Part shown: in pieces, positions 53,124 through 62,391 of the stretch
How the letters are laid out: each line of letters begins with the position of its first letter
Position numbering within the stretch: position 1 is the first letter of the stretch
Origin: JBJGXI01 sp045635475
Lineage (GTDB): Bacteria; Bacillota; Bacilli; Bacillales; Amphibacillaceae
Assembly (NCBI RefSeq): GCF_045635475.1
Contig: NZ_JBJGXI010000002.1
Location: 120,896 to 184,895 of the forward strand
Reading direction: 5' to 3'
DNA length: 64,000 nt
Position numbers and translations under genes: made by a program
Notes under the pieces: generated by a model
Database searches by the model: none
The model's input: the letters and a program-made list of their open reading frames with translations, nothing else
What the model was told of the DNA's origin: nothing

Positions 53124-54203
53124 TTGCAAAAACAAATCGTATTACTTCCTGGTGACGGCATTGGTGCAGAAGTAATTGCTTCTGCTCAGGAAGTTCTAAC
53201 AGCAATAGCAAACAAAGCAGACTATAGCTTTTCATTTGAAACGTATGATATCGGAGGAGTTGCTGTTGATAAGCACGGCTCTCCCCTACCGGAAGAAACT
53301 GTTTCGGCTTGTTCGCAGGCAGATGCGGTGCTCCTAGGAGCTGTTGGTGGTCCAAAGTGGGATCAACTCCCGTCCCACCTTCGACCTGAAAGAGGATTAT
53401 TAGGCATTAGAAAAGCATTAGGATTATATGCCAATTTAAGACCTGTGAAAGGATTTCCTAAATTGCTGGACTCCTCTCCACTTAAAGAGGAAATTATTCA
53501 AGGTAGTGATTTGTTGATTGTTCGGGAACTAACTGGTGGTTTGTACTTCGGAACACCTAGCGAGCGTTCAAAAGATGGAGAGTCGGTTGTTGACACTCTC
53601 GTATACACAAAGGCTGAAATTGAAAGGATTGTTGATAAAGCCTTTCAAAGTGCTCAACTACGAAGAAAACACTTAACATCGGTTGACAAAGCGAATGTGT
53701 TGGAATCTAGCAAACTATGGAGAGAAATTGTCGAATCTAAACGCGCTTCCTACCCTGATGTAACAGTGGACCATCTATTAGTAGACGCTGCAGCAATGAA
53801 GTTAATTACAAACCCTAGTCAGTTTGATGTTATTGTCACAGAAAACATGTTCGGCGATATATTAAGTGACGAGGCCTCCGTACTCACAGGATCACTAGGA
53901 ATGCTCCCATCAGCTAGTTTAAGCGAATCAGGAATTGGCTTATATGAACCAGCACATGGATCAGCACCTGATATCGCCGGAAAAGGTATAGCCAATCCAA
54001 TTGCTATGATTTTATCAGCTGCAATGATGCTTCGTTATTCCTTGCAGATGGAACAAGAAGCTCAAGCAATTGAAACAGCAGTAGAATCCATTATAAATCA
54101 AGGTTATCATACTGCAGATTTACAAGTAAAAGAAGGACAAATAGTAAAAACAAAAGAAATGACTAATCTTATTGTCGATTTTATTCAGTCTATTAAACTT
54201 TAA
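53124..54203 (+). CDS. leuB: 3-isopropylmalate dehydrogenase
   Basis: The 359-residue NAD-dependent decarboxylating dehydrogenase has ELTGGLYFG, VENMFGDILSDEA-like metal ligands (here TENMFGDILSDEAS) and GSAPDIAGKGIANP near the cofactor. Translation starts at a TTG preceded by GTAGGAGGT. It performs the third leucine step and lies directly after leuA. Confidence 0.96.
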   Translation: MQKQIVLLPGDGIGAEVIASAQEVLTAIANKADYSFSFETYDIGGVAVDKHGSPLPEETVSACSQADAVLLGAVGGPKWDQLPSHLRPERGLLGIRKALGLYANLRPVKGFPKLLDSSPLKEEIIQGSDLLIVRELTGGLYFGTPSERSKDGESVVDTLVYTKAEIERIVDKAFQSAQLRRKHLTSVDKANVLESSKLWREIVESKRASYPDVTVDHLLVDAAAMKLITNPSQFDVIVTENMFGDILSDEASVLTGSLGMLPSASLSESGIGLYEPAHGSAPDIAGKGIANPIAMILSAAMMLRYSLQMEQEAQAIETAVESIINQGYHTADLQVKEGQIVKTKEMTNLIVDFIQSIKL

Positions 54204-54252
54204 TTGGTAACTTGATATAAATAGAATCTATTCTATATAAGGAGTGACAAAA

Positions 54253-55671
54253 ATGTCTAATCCAAAGACGATTATTGAAAAAATTTGGCATCAGCATGTC
54301 GTCCATCAAGAAAAAGCTAAACCTGACCTTCTTTATATTGATTTGCACTTAGTCCATGAAGTTACTTCTCCCCAAGCATTTGAGGGGCTACGAATTAACG
54401 GGCGTAAGGTGCGTCGACCAGATTTAACATATGCAACAATGGACCACAACGTCCCTACCATCCACAGGCACATTATTAAAGACCAAGTATCTAAAACACA
54501 AATGGATACATTAAAGCAAAACTGTGATGAGTTTGGTGTACCACTAGCCGATATTGATCATCCTGACCAAGGTATTGTACATGTAATTGGCCCTGAACTT
54601 GGACTCACACAACCCGGAAAAACAATTGTATGTGGTGATAGCCACACGTCTACACATGGTGCTTTTGGTGCTTTGGCGTTTGGCATTGGAACGAGTGAGG
54701 TCGAACATGTGCTAGCTACCCAAACATTATGGCAAGTTCGCCCCAAAACACTAAATGTAAAAGTTAACGGTAAGCTTGGTACCGGTGTTACTGCTAAGGA
54801 TTTAATTCTTGCGATCATAGGAAAGTTCGGTGTTAAATTCGGTACTGGATATGTGCTTGAATATACCGGCGAAGCGATACGTTCCCTGTCCATGGAAGGT
54901 CGAATGACAATTTGTAACATGTCAATTGAAGCTGGTGCCCGCGCCGGATTAATAAGTCCAGACGATACAACCGTTGAATTTTTGCGAGGCAAAAGACACG
55001 CCCCAAAAGGGGAAGCTTTTGAAAAAGCAGCTTCTAATTGGAAAGCTCTAGCAACCGATGAAGGTGCAACTTACGATAAAACGGTAGAAATTCACGCAGA
55101 TGAAATTGAACCTCAAGTCTCTTGGGGAACAAATCCAGGCATGGTTATTCCAGTTAGTGCATCCATTCCAAGCCCAGATGACGCTACAACACCTGCTGCT
55201 AAGGATGAAATTACGCGCGCACTAGATTACATGGGCTTAGAACCTAACGTACCAATATCTTCTGTTGACGTGCAACATGTATTTATCGGCTCATGTACGA
55301 ACTCTCGTTTAAGTGATTTACGTAAAGCTGCTGAAATCGTTCGCGGTAAAACAGTGAGCTCGAAAGTAAAAGCAATTGTTGTTCCAGGCTCCCATAGCGT
55401 TAAACGTGCTGCAGAGGCAGAAGGAATTGACGTCATATTTAAGCAAGCAGGTTTTGAATGGCGAGAAGCTGGTTGTAGTATGTGTTTAGCAATGAATGAT
55501 GATGTTGTACCAGCTGGTGAACGTTGCGCATCCACTTCTAATCGAAACTTTGAAGGTCGACAAGGAACTGGTTCACGCACACACTTAGTGAGTCCAGAAA
55601 TGGCTGCAGCTGCTGCAATTGAAGGTCATTTTGTCGATGTTAGAAAATATGGGGTACCTGCCTTTAGTTAA
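54253..55671 (+). CDS. leuC: 3-isopropylmalate dehydratase, large subunit
   Basis: The 472-residue aconitase-family subunit binds the 4Fe-4S cluster. The first ligand cysteine is in FIGSCTNSR, and the pair is in the WREAGCSMCLAMN segment. CGDSHTSTHGAFGALAFGI contributes to the active site. The ATG at 54253 is 8 bases after AAGGAG; an in-frame GTG at 54244 overlaps that box. It works with LeuD, which here is separated from it by a repeat element rather than following directly. Confidence 0.96.
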   Translation: MSNPKTIIEKIWHQHVVHQEKAKPDLLYIDLHLVHEVTSPQAFEGLRINGRKVRRPDLTYATMDHNVPTIHRHIIKDQVSKTQMDTLKQNCDEFGVPLADIDHPDQGIVHVIGPELGLTQPGKTIVCGDSHTSTHGAFGALAFGIGTSEVEHVLATQTLWQVRPKTLNVKVNGKLGTGVTAKDLILAIIGKFGVKFGTGYVLEYTGEAIRSLSMEGRMTICNMSIEAGARAGLISPDDTTVEFLRGKRHAPKGEAFEKAASNWKALATDEGATYDKTVEIHADEIEPQVSWGTNPGMVIPVSASIPSPDDATTPAAKDEITRALDYMGLEPNVPISSVDVQHVFIGSCTNSRLSDLRKAAEIVRGKTVSSKVKAIVVPGSHSVKRAAEAEGIDVIFKQAGFEWREAGCSMCLAMNDDVVPAGERCASTSNRNFEGRQGTGSRTHLVSPEMAAAAAIEGHFVDVRKYGVPAFS

Positions 55672-55729
55672 GTCAGGTGCCTTTTCGTTAATCTTTTGTT
55701 TGGTTGTTTCTTGAAAGTTGTTGTTATTG

Positions 55730-56073
55730 CGTAAAATAGCTAAACTCCGTCGTAACTTGGAAAGTACTTGCACCGCTCCGGAAATCCACTTCGCTTTCTG
55801 CGGGGGGCTAGTGAGCCTCCTCGTCGCTTCGCTCCTGCGGGGTCTCACTTAGGCCACTAGTCCCGCAGGAGTCGAAGTGGATTTCCTCCGCTGCTAACGG
55901 GATTTCTCATTTGCGTCGGGTGATTGGAGCTCCGGGCAGTCGACTCCAGCGGGAATAGCGCGAGCTGAAGATCCACTCAGAAGCGCACTATGCTTCTGAG
56001 TTAGCTGAAGCCGTGCCCGCGGAAAGCGACTGCCCGGAGCGGAAATCACGAGCACTACGTTACGACGGAGTTT
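55730..56073 (+). repeat. Palindromic element family 1 inside the leu operon
   Basis: The copy starts GTTGTTATTGCGTAAAATAG and ends in TACGACGGAGTTT. Arm one pairs GGAAATCCACTTCG (55780-55793) with its exact complement at 55873-55886, enclosing CTCCTGCGGG/CCCGCAGGAG. Arm two pairs CCGGGCAGTCG (55932-55942) with 56027-56037. It encloses an extra hairpin CTCAGAAGC/GCTTCTGAG. The right terminal repeat is missing. It fills most of the 583-base gap between leuC and leuD. Confidence 0.85.
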
Positions 56074-56097
56074 CATTCATTTATGAAGTATAAAATC

Positions 56098-56128
56098 AAC
56101 AAAGCTTACGAAAAGAGCCTTTGTTTTT
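56098..56128 (+). terminator. Terminator-like hairpin between leuC and leuD
   Basis: AACAAAGCT (56098-56106) can pair with AGCCTTTGTT (56116-56125) with one bulge, followed by TTTTT overlap. If active it would uncouple leuD and ilvA from the upstream genes. Confidence 0.45.
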
Positions 56129-56254
56129 GAATTAATTTCATAGTTCACCTTAAACACCCTACAAATGTCACCTAAAAAATGACGATGGCACATTTATATA
56201 ATTTTTCTAAAACTTATGTTAAAATTAATACTCGAATTCAGGAGGGAAAATAAA

Positions 56255-56836
56255 TTGGAACCAATCCGAACTCATAAAGGAATCGTTTACCCGCTAAACC
56301 GTTCCAACATTGATACAGATCAAATTATTCCAAAACAATTTCTAAAGCGTATTTCTCGCCAAGGCTTTGGTCAGTTTTTATTTTATAATTGGCGCTTTGA
56401 CCATGATGGTGAACTTCGAGAAGATTTCTCTCTCAACAATCCAGCATATAAAGAATCTTCTATTCTGGTTGCTGGAGAAAATTTCGGCTGTGGTTCATCA
56501 AGAGAGCATGCCCCATGGGCGTTACAGGACTATGGATTCAGAGTGATTATAGCCCCAAGCTTTGCTGATATTTTTTATAGCAATTGTACAAAAAATGGAA
56601 TTCTTCCGGTAAAACTTACTGAGGAACAAACACAAGCACTTATTGACCGAGCGGAATCAGAAGCCTATACTATTACTGTGGATTTAGAAAATAAGCGTGT
56701 GTATGATTCCAGTAGTTTCGATGCATCCTTTGATCTACCAGACTATCAAAGAGAGATGCTGCTCAACGGTTGGGATGAAATTGCTGTTACATTAACACAC
56801 GAAAATAAAATCACAGAATTCGAGTTACAAAAATAG
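56255..56836 (+). CDS. leuD: 3-isopropylmalate dehydratase, small subunit
   Basis: The 193-residue swivelling domain of the aconitase family completes the LeuCD dehydratase. It shows NIDTDQIIPKQFLKRI and the GENFGCGSSREHAPWAL motif. The start is the TTG at 56255, 8 bases after CAGGAGGG, which aligns with the usual MEPIRTHKG opening. Further upstream in-frame codons belong to the leader. It is separated from leuC by a repeat element but closely linked to ilvA. Confidence 0.95.
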   Translation: MEPIRTHKGIVYPLNRSNIDTDQIIPKQFLKRISRQGFGQFLFYNWRFDHDGELREDFSLNNPAYKESSILVAGENFGCGSSREHAPWALQDYGFRVIIAPSFADIFYSNCTKNGILPVKLTEEQTQALIDRAESEAYTITVDLENKRVYDSSSFDASFDLPDYQREMLLNGWDEIAVTLTHENKITEFELQK

Positions 56837-56842
56837 AGGAGT

Positions 56843-57844
56843 GTGAAAGACATTGGGAATTGCTTAACAGGTTTAAATATTAAAGATGCGATGGCTCACT
56901 TATCACCGATCGTCCATCGCACCCCTTTAACGACATCATCGATGATTAATAGGATGACTGAAAAAAACGTGTATTTTAAAATGGAAAACCAGCAAAAAAC
57001 CGGTGCATTTAAAGTACGTGGCGCAAGCTATAAAATCGCAAAGTTATCAGCACAAGAAGCGATCAAAGGAGTTATTGCAGCTTCCGCTGGAAACCATGCT
57101 CAAGGTGTGGCACTGGCCGCTTCTAAACGTGGGATTCCAGCTAAAATTTTCATGCCCGAAAGTACACCTGAAACTAAAGCAGAAGCAACTAGTAACTATG
57201 GTGCAACAATCGTGTTAACCGGCGACTCCTTTCAAGAAGCCTATGAAGCTGCTATTTTAGAGCAACAAAAAACAAATAGCATTTTCATTGAGCCCTTTGA
57301 TGATTTAGATGTGATGGCGGGCCAAGGTACGATTGCACTTGAAATGCTAGAGCAACAGTCATTATTAGACACTATTATCGTACCAGTCGGTGGTGGCGGA
57401 TTAATAAGCGGCATCGCAGTAGCAGCGAAGTACATTAATCCGAAAATCAGGATTATCGGCATACAGGCTAGCGGTGCAAGCGCAACATTTAATCAATATT
57501 CTCATACCGGACCGTCGGCGTTATCTAAAGTTTCTACAATAGCAGACGGGATTGCCGTGAAAAAGATAGGCTCACTCACCTTCCCGATTATTGAAAGATA
57601 CGTTGATGAGATGTATACCGTTACAGATGAGCAAATAGCTTCGGCTATGATTTTTATGTTAGAAAGAAAAAAATCATTAATTGAAGGCGCTGGCGCAACA
57701 GCCTTTGCAGGTCTTCTTGCACATGGCGAAAAGATCCGTTCCGAGCACTGCGGTATTATTGTTAGTGGTGGTAATATGGACTTATCAAAAATGCCACACA
57801 TACAAAACCTGGCTAGAGAAAACCAACTAACTTGCTTAGTTTAA
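56843..57844 (+). CDS. ilvA: Threonine dehydratase without regulatory domain (TdcB-type IlvA)
   Basis: The 333-residue PLP enzyme deaminates threonine to 2-oxobutyrate, the isoleucine precursor. The PLP lysine is Lys57 in TGAFKVRGA. The phosphate-binding loop is VPVGGGGLISG and the serine after SGGNMD lies near the end. Biosynthetic IlvA of B. subtilis is about 420 residues with a C-terminal ACT-like domain. That domain is absent, so isoleucine feedback at this step should be weak. The GTG at 56843 is only one base from GAGGAG, so the exact start is uncertain. Confidence 0.9.
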   Translation: MKDIGNCLTGLNIKDAMAHLSPIVHRTPLTTSSMINRMTEKNVYFKMENQQKTGAFKVRGASYKIAKLSAQEAIKGVIAASAGNHAQGVALAASKRGIPAKIFMPESTPETKAEATSNYGATIVLTGDSFQEAYEAAILEQQKTNSIFIEPFDDLDVMAGQGTIALEMLEQQSLLDTIIVPVGGGGLISGIAVAAKYINPKIRIIGIQASGASATFNQYSHTGPSALSKVSTIADGIAVKKIGSLTFPIIERYVDEMYTVTDEQIASAMIFMLERKKSLIEGAGATAFAGLLAHGEKIRSEHCGIIVSGGNMDLSKMPHIQNLARENQLTCLV

Positions 57845-57849
57845 ATTCT

Positions 57850-57885
57850 AAATTCCTACTCGTATACGAGTAGGAATTTTATTTT
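57850..57885 (+). terminator. Terminator of the ilv-leu operon
   Basis: A perfect 30-base palindrome (15-bp arms, 57850-57864 and 57865-57879) is followed by TATTTT. Confidence 0.85.
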
Positions 57886-57900
57886 GCATTCATCTCATAC

Positions 57901-58248
57901 TTAATTATGTTGCTTACTATGTATTGTTTCTTCCAGTAATGTTTCAGATTTTGTGTGATGATGTAATTCGCAGTACCATACAACCGTCTTTACTTTATGG
58001 GTAATTTCACAATTCCTTTTCTTTTTGACAAAATTGTGCCAGATCGTAAATTCATGTGTGTCGACTGGTATGACTGCAAATTCAGTCCCCATCTTTACCC
58101 ACTGATGGATAGATCCATTATTTGCAGCATTAATATCCGCTGCATTTGATACTTGTTCAACATGATAAGCTTGGGCTTTCAAGTTAGGAACAATTGTGAA
58201 CACAAAACATGTGGTTACTACAAGTATTAAGCGCTTCAAAAAAAACAC
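57901..58248 (-). CDS. Small secreted protein of unknown function
   Basis: The protein is up to 115 residues, with a signal peptide ending in an AQA-like cleavage site (NLKAQAYHVE). The mature part of about 85 residues has a His/Trp-rich core, including TIWHNFVKKKRNCEITHKV and WYCELHHHT. Two cysteines could form a disulfide. No family recognised. The start may be the GTG at 58248 or the TTG three codons later, which is better spaced from GGGGTG. The 58249-58582 region upstream shows no other gene. Confidence 0.6.
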   Translation of the reverse strand: MFFLKRLILVVTTCFVFTIVPNLKAQAYHVEQVSNAADINAANNGSIHQWVKMGTEFAVIPVDTHEFTIWHNFVKKKRNCEITHKVKTVVWYCELHHHTKSETLLEETIHSKQHN

Positions 58249-58582
58249 CCCAATCTTTATTACTACAAACCTTATACAATACCTTTCCCGTGTTCATTAC
58301 TTTTATACTAGAGAGCAGGATATAATATATAGCAAATGAATCTATTCCCCTATTGCAAATCCAACCTCCCCCTGCCTCTTTGCTATTGATTGCTTTCCTC
58401 CTCTTTAAATTTCTCACCATCAACATATAGATTGGATTATCATTACAATGCATAGATGTTGTTAGATATTCAATAATTTTTTAAAAATTTTTATAAGTGG
58501 TCACCCCCTTATCTTTAAAGACTTTTACACAATTTAAATAACAGTAATATTATTGTAATATTTTAAAAATTAAGAAAATTAC

Positions 58583-58612
58583 TTGAAATATTTGGGTCTA
58601 TCCTATTATAAT
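58583..58612 (+). promoter_or_regulatory. Promoter of the aapJQMP operon
   Basis: TTGAAA (58583-58588), an 18-base spacer and TATAAT (58607-58612) predict a leader of about 105 bases before aapJ. Confidence 0.55.
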
Positions 58613-58724
58613 GAATTATATCTAATTTTCAGAAAACTTCATGCCTTCTTGTGTAAGCTTTTTTGACATAATTAGATAAGTTCTATTACACCATAGAACT
58701 AAAAAATATAAGGGGGAGTTTTTC

Positions 58725-59840
58725 TTGGTAAAACAGAAAAAATCATTATCTATTTTCTTGGCAAGCATTATGTTGTTATTTGGTCTTCTGCTCGCAGGAT
58801 GTTCGGATGAGGAAACAGGAACAGATGATGGAAATAATACTGAGGATAACGAATCAACTAACGATTCTACTGGAGAAACTGATTCTGGTACGAGTACATT
58901 GGCAACAGTTACAGACCGCGGAACACTAATTCTTGGTGGGAACAATCAGCTACCTGGCTTCGGTTATGTAAACGAAGATGGAGAATATGAAGGTTTCGAC
59001 ATTGATTTTGGTAAAGCAATTGCTGCTGCGGTGCTTGGTGATGCTGAAGCTCTTGAAGTTAGGCCATTATCTGCTGATGAGCGTTTTACAGCCCTTCAAA
59101 CAGGTGAAGTTGACGTATTAATCCGAAACACAACTTGGACTACTACTCGTGACACTGATTTAGGTACAAACTTCGGACCTACTACTTTTTACGATGGTCA
59201 AGGTATTATGGTACGTGCTGATAGTGGGATCGAGACAGTACAAGATCTAGCAGGTGCAACCATCGGTGTTGAAACCGGTACAACTACTGAGTTAAACTTA
59301 GCCGATCAATTCCGTAAACTTGGCATTGAGTACACCCAACAAGTATTCGATGATGCTGATTCGTTAGTTGCAGCATATGAAGCAGGCAGTGTTGACGCTT
59401 GGACTACTGACAAATCTGGTCTTGCTTCTCGTAAAACAACATTATCTGATCCAAGTGCACACAAAATTTTAACAGAAACACTATCTAAAGAACCACTTGG
59501 TCCAGATGTTAGAGAAGGCGATGACCAATGGTTTGATATCGTTCAATGGGTAACTTTTGCAACTATGGAAGGAGAAGAACTAGGCATTAATTCAGAGAAT
59601 GTTGATGATTTCTTAGACAGTGAAGATCCAGTTGTACGTCGCTTGTTAGGTGTAGAGGGTGGTTTAGGAACTATGTTAGGTATTCCTGACGACTTTGCTT
59701 ACCAAGTAATCAAACAAGTTGGTAACTACGAAGAGATCTTTAATCGTCACCTTGGTCCAGACACAATATTTGGCCTTGAGAGAGGCGTGAACGAGCTTTG
59801 GACAAATGGTGGGGTACTTTACTCTCCTCCATTCCGATAA
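58725..59840 (+). CDS. aapJ: AapJ-like amino acid ABC transporter substrate-binding lipoprotein
   Basis: The 371-residue protein has a lipobox LLLAGC (Cys26) and an acidic Asp/Glu/Asn/Thr linker of about 30 residues. The periplasmic-binding-type domain follows (LPGFGYVNEDGEYEGFDIDF, VDVLIRNTTWTTTRD, GVETGTTTELN). The family corresponds to the general L-amino acid binding proteins AapJ/BztA of Gram-negative bacteria, here lipid-anchored as expected in a Gram-positive. TTG start after AAGGGGGAG. The acidic linker fits a salt-adapted exoproteome. Confidence 0.9.
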   Translation: MVKQKKSLSIFLASIMLLFGLLLAGCSDEETGTDDGNNTEDNESTNDSTGETDSGTSTLATVTDRGTLILGGNNQLPGFGYVNEDGEYEGFDIDFGKAIAAAVLGDAEALEVRPLSADERFTALQTGEVDVLIRNTTWTTTRDTDLGTNFGPTTFYDGQGIMVRADSGIETVQDLAGATIGVETGTTTELNLADQFRKLGIEYTQQVFDDADSLVAAYEAGSVDAWTTDKSGLASRKTTLSDPSAHKILTETLSKEPLGPDVREGDDQWFDIVQWVTFATMEGEELGINSENVDDFLDSEDPVVRRLLGVEGGLGTMLGIPDDFAYQVIKQVGNYEEIFNRHLGPDTIFGLERGVNELWTNGGVLYSPPFR

Positions 59841-59865
59841 GATATTATATGTAAGGTTATATAAC

Positions 59866-59910
59866 AAGGACCTGCCTTCCTGCTTGTTGTTGGGCAGGTC
59901 CTTTGATCTT
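59866..59910 (+). terminator. Hairpin between aapJ and aapQ
   Basis: A perfect 11-bp stem (59866-59876 and 59893-59903) with a 16-base loop is followed by a T-rich stretch. It probably allows partial read-through, giving more binding protein than permease. Confidence 0.7.
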
Positions 59911-59978
59911 TTCCTATATGAACTAAGGATAAATCGCTATAGAAATATAATTACCCTATTCATAAGAGGTGATATAAA

Positions 59979-61157
59979 TTGACAAAAAACAATAAACAAA
60001 GCGTTTCTACACCGTTTTATCGAGATAATAGGGTCCTTCCAATTATATTGCAGTTACTCTTTGCTATCGCTGTAATTGGCGTGATTTGGTACTTCATTAA
60101 CAATGCATTAATCGGGTTAGAAAAGCTAGGATTAAAATTAGGATTTGGATTTTTAACCAATATTGCTTCGTTTAATATCGGCGAATCGATGATTGAATTT
60201 CAATCAACAGACACGTATCTGCGTGCAGTCTTAGTCGGTATTTTGAACACTTTAAAAGTATCTGTACTTGGTGTCATCTTCGCTTCTATTATCGGATTTA
60301 TCGTAGGTATTGCACGTTTATCTAACAATTGGTTAGTACAAAAAATCGCAACTGTATATATTGAAATCTTTCGAAATACACCATTACTTGTACAAATCTT
60401 CATCTGGTATTTTGCTGTATTTTTAGCTTTACCTCAAGTAAAAGAAAGCATTAGCATTGGGCAAGTCCATATCAGTAATAAAGGTGTAAATATACCATGG
60501 GTAAATGCCAATGATGGTACACTCGTTTGGACAGTTGGAATCATTTTAGCAATCACATTTGCCATCACAATGTGGACAGTTATGATCAAATCCCAAGTAA
60601 AGTCAGGGACAAGAAAATATCCATCTATTTGGGCGATAGCTGGATTTATTATCCCAATAATTATAGTATTACTAATCACGCAACAAGCTCCTGCAGATAT
60701 GGAGTATCCAGTAATGGGTAATTTTGGGTATACTGGTGGATATTTAATCACATCAAACTTTGCTGCAATTTTTATAGCCTTAACGATCTATACAGCAACA
60801 TATATAGCTGAAATCATTCGCGCAGGAATAATGTCGGTATCAAAGGGACAGCTTGAGGCTTCCAAAGCACTAGGTATAAAAGGATCCACAACGATGCGAT
60901 TAGTTGTCTTACCACAGGCAATTCGAATCATTATTCCTCCCCTAACAAGTCAATATTTAAATTTAACGAAAAACTCAAGTTTAGCAATTGCTGCGGGTTT
61001 TCCAGATTTAGTATCTGTTGCGAGTACGATTAACAATCAAACCGGGCGCGCTGTCCAATCGGTGGTTATTATGATAATCGTATACTTAATATTAAGCATT
61101 CTAACTTCTATCTTTATGAATATCTTCAATAAAAAGATGCAGATAGTAGAGAGGTGA
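59979..61157 (+). CDS. aapQ: AapQ-like amino acid ABC transporter permease
   Basis: The 392-residue membrane protein has one N-terminal helix and a large extracytoplasmic segment (FDIGxxMIxFxxxD-like part, here FNIGESMIEFQSTDTYLRA). A HAAM-type permease core follows, with the EAA motif near EASKALGIKGSTTMRLVVLP contacting the ATPase. The extra internal domain separates AapQ/AapM from ordinary HisM/GlnP permeases. The TTG start follows AGAGGTG. It forms a heterodimer with AapM, encoded 6 bases later. Confidence 0.88.
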   Translation: MTKNNKQSVSTPFYRDNRVLPIILQLLFAIAVIGVIWYFINNALIGLEKLGLKLGFGFLTNIASFNIGESMIEFQSTDTYLRAVLVGILNTLKVSVLGVIFASIIGFIVGIARLSNNWLVQKIATVYIEIFRNTPLLVQIFIWYFAVFLALPQVKESISIGQVHISNKGVNIPWVNANDGTLVWTVGIILAITFAITMWTVMIKSQVKSGTRKYPSIWAIAGFIIPIIIVLLITQQAPADMEYPVMGNFGYTGGYLITSNFAAIFIALTIYTATYIAEIIRAGIMSVSKGQLEASKALGIKGSTTMRLVVLPQAIRIIIPPLTSQYLNLTKNSSLAIAAGFPDLVSVASTINNQTGRAVQSVVIMIIVYLILSILTSIFMNIFNKKMQIVER

Positions 61158-61163
61158 TAATCA

Positions 61164-62366
61164 ATGAATACAAACTTAGAATCTGAAAAGAAATTATCAA
61201 CTGTCGGACCACCAAAATCAACACTTGGCGTAATCGGTTGGATGCGCAAAAATTTGTTTAGTACATGGTATAATGTAATCTTGACAATCCTTTCTGCTGT
61301 AGTCATATTTTATACTTTTAAAGGAACACTTACCTGGATATTTGCTACCGCAGAATGGTCGGTTATAAGTGCTAACTATAAATTATTTTTTGTCGGACAG
61401 TATCCACCGGAACAATTGTGGAGGATTTGGCTAGCACTTGCAGTGTTTTCTCTACTATTCGGAATATCTGCTGGCATTTGGCGTGGAACGATTATTCGTT
61501 TAGCCGCCGTACTGGCTATTCTTTTATTAATTAATTTAGTTATTCCGTTTACGTCTGGGAATTCAAAGATGTGGTTAGCGATTAACCTTGCTACGATTGT
61601 TGTAGGCTTTTTTATCGGACCTTTATTACCAAAGAATAAAGCCGTCGCACTTATTGGGTGGGTATTGTCATTCCCGATTGTTATATTTTTAGTTAGCGGC
61701 TTTGGTGTTTTAACGACAGTTAAAACGACAATATGGGGCGGTTTCTTACTTACCTTGCTTATTTCGATTGTAGCGATTGTTTTTGCTTTTCCAATTGGAA
61801 TTTTGTTAGCATTAGGAAGAACTAGTAAGCTCCCAATCATTAAATACTTTTGTATTATATTCATAGAATTTGTCCGTGGTGTACCGTTAATTACTGTTCT
61901 ATTTATGGCACAGCTTATGTTACCTTTATTTTTTCCAGAAGGCGTTGAAATAAACAACGTACTCCGTGTCATGATTGCATGTACACTGTTTACATCAGCA
62001 TACATGGCAGAAAATGTTCGTGGCGGACTTCAGTCTCTTCCTAATGGTCAATATGAAGCAGCAAAAGCAATCGGTTTAAATCCTGTTCAGTCGATGACAT
62101 TCATTATTATGCCTCAGGCATTACGTACAGTAATCCCTGCTATAGTTGGACAAAGTATATCAATGTTTAAGGATACATCTTTAGTGGCGATTGTTGGATT
62201 GATGGATATAGTTGGTATAGCTCAAACAGTGAAATCAAATCCTGAATTTCTTGGTAAAATCATGGAAACATATTTGTTTGTTGCACTCTGTTTTTGGATT
62301 GTCGCTTATTCCATGTCTTATGCAAGTCGTCGATTAGAAAAAACATTGGGTGTCGGAGAACGCTAA
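61164..62366 (+). CDS. aapM: AapM-like amino acid ABC transporter permease
   Basis: The 400-residue membrane protein has about four additional N-terminal helices. The permease core includes FIEFVRGVPLITVLFMAQ and the EAA loop EAAKAIGLNPVQSMTFIIMP. The paired lengths of about 390-400 residues are typical of AapQ/AapM. Start ATG after AGAGGTG. It ends 25 bases before aapP. Confidence 0.88.
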   Translation: MNTNLESEKKLSTVGPPKSTLGVIGWMRKNLFSTWYNVILTILSAVVIFYTFKGTLTWIFATAEWSVISANYKLFFVGQYPPEQLWRIWLALAVFSLLFGISAGIWRGTIIRLAAVLAILLLINLVIPFTSGNSKMWLAINLATIVVGFFIGPLLPKNKAVALIGWVLSFPIVIFLVSGFGVLTTVKTTIWGGFLLTLLISIVAIVFAFPIGILLALGRTSKLPIIKYFCIIFIEFVRGVPLITVLFMAQLMLPLFFPEGVEINNVLRVMIACTLFTSAYMAENVRGGLQSLPNGQYEAAKAIGLNPVQSMTFIIMPQALRTVIPAIVGQSISMFKDTSLVAIVGLMDIVGIAQTVKSNPEFLGKIMETYLFVALCFWIVAYSMSYASRRLEKTLGVGER

Positions 62367-62391
62367 ATACCATTTGAAGGAGGATATTTTT

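Noticed and set aside
54558..54992. 144-codon frame antisense to leuC
   Set aside because: Complement of a strongly conserved enzyme gene; no start signals.
55894..56076. Minus-strand open frame in the leuC-leuD gap
   Set aside because: It is part of the repeat element and is disrupted in other copies.
58184..58453. 89-codon minus-strand frame upstream of the secreted protein gene
   Set aside because: It overlaps the secreted protein's start in another frame and has no ribosome-binding site or recognisable domain.
61376..62005. 209-codon frame antisense to aapM
   Set aside because: Complement of a transmembrane coding region; no ribosome site or domain.
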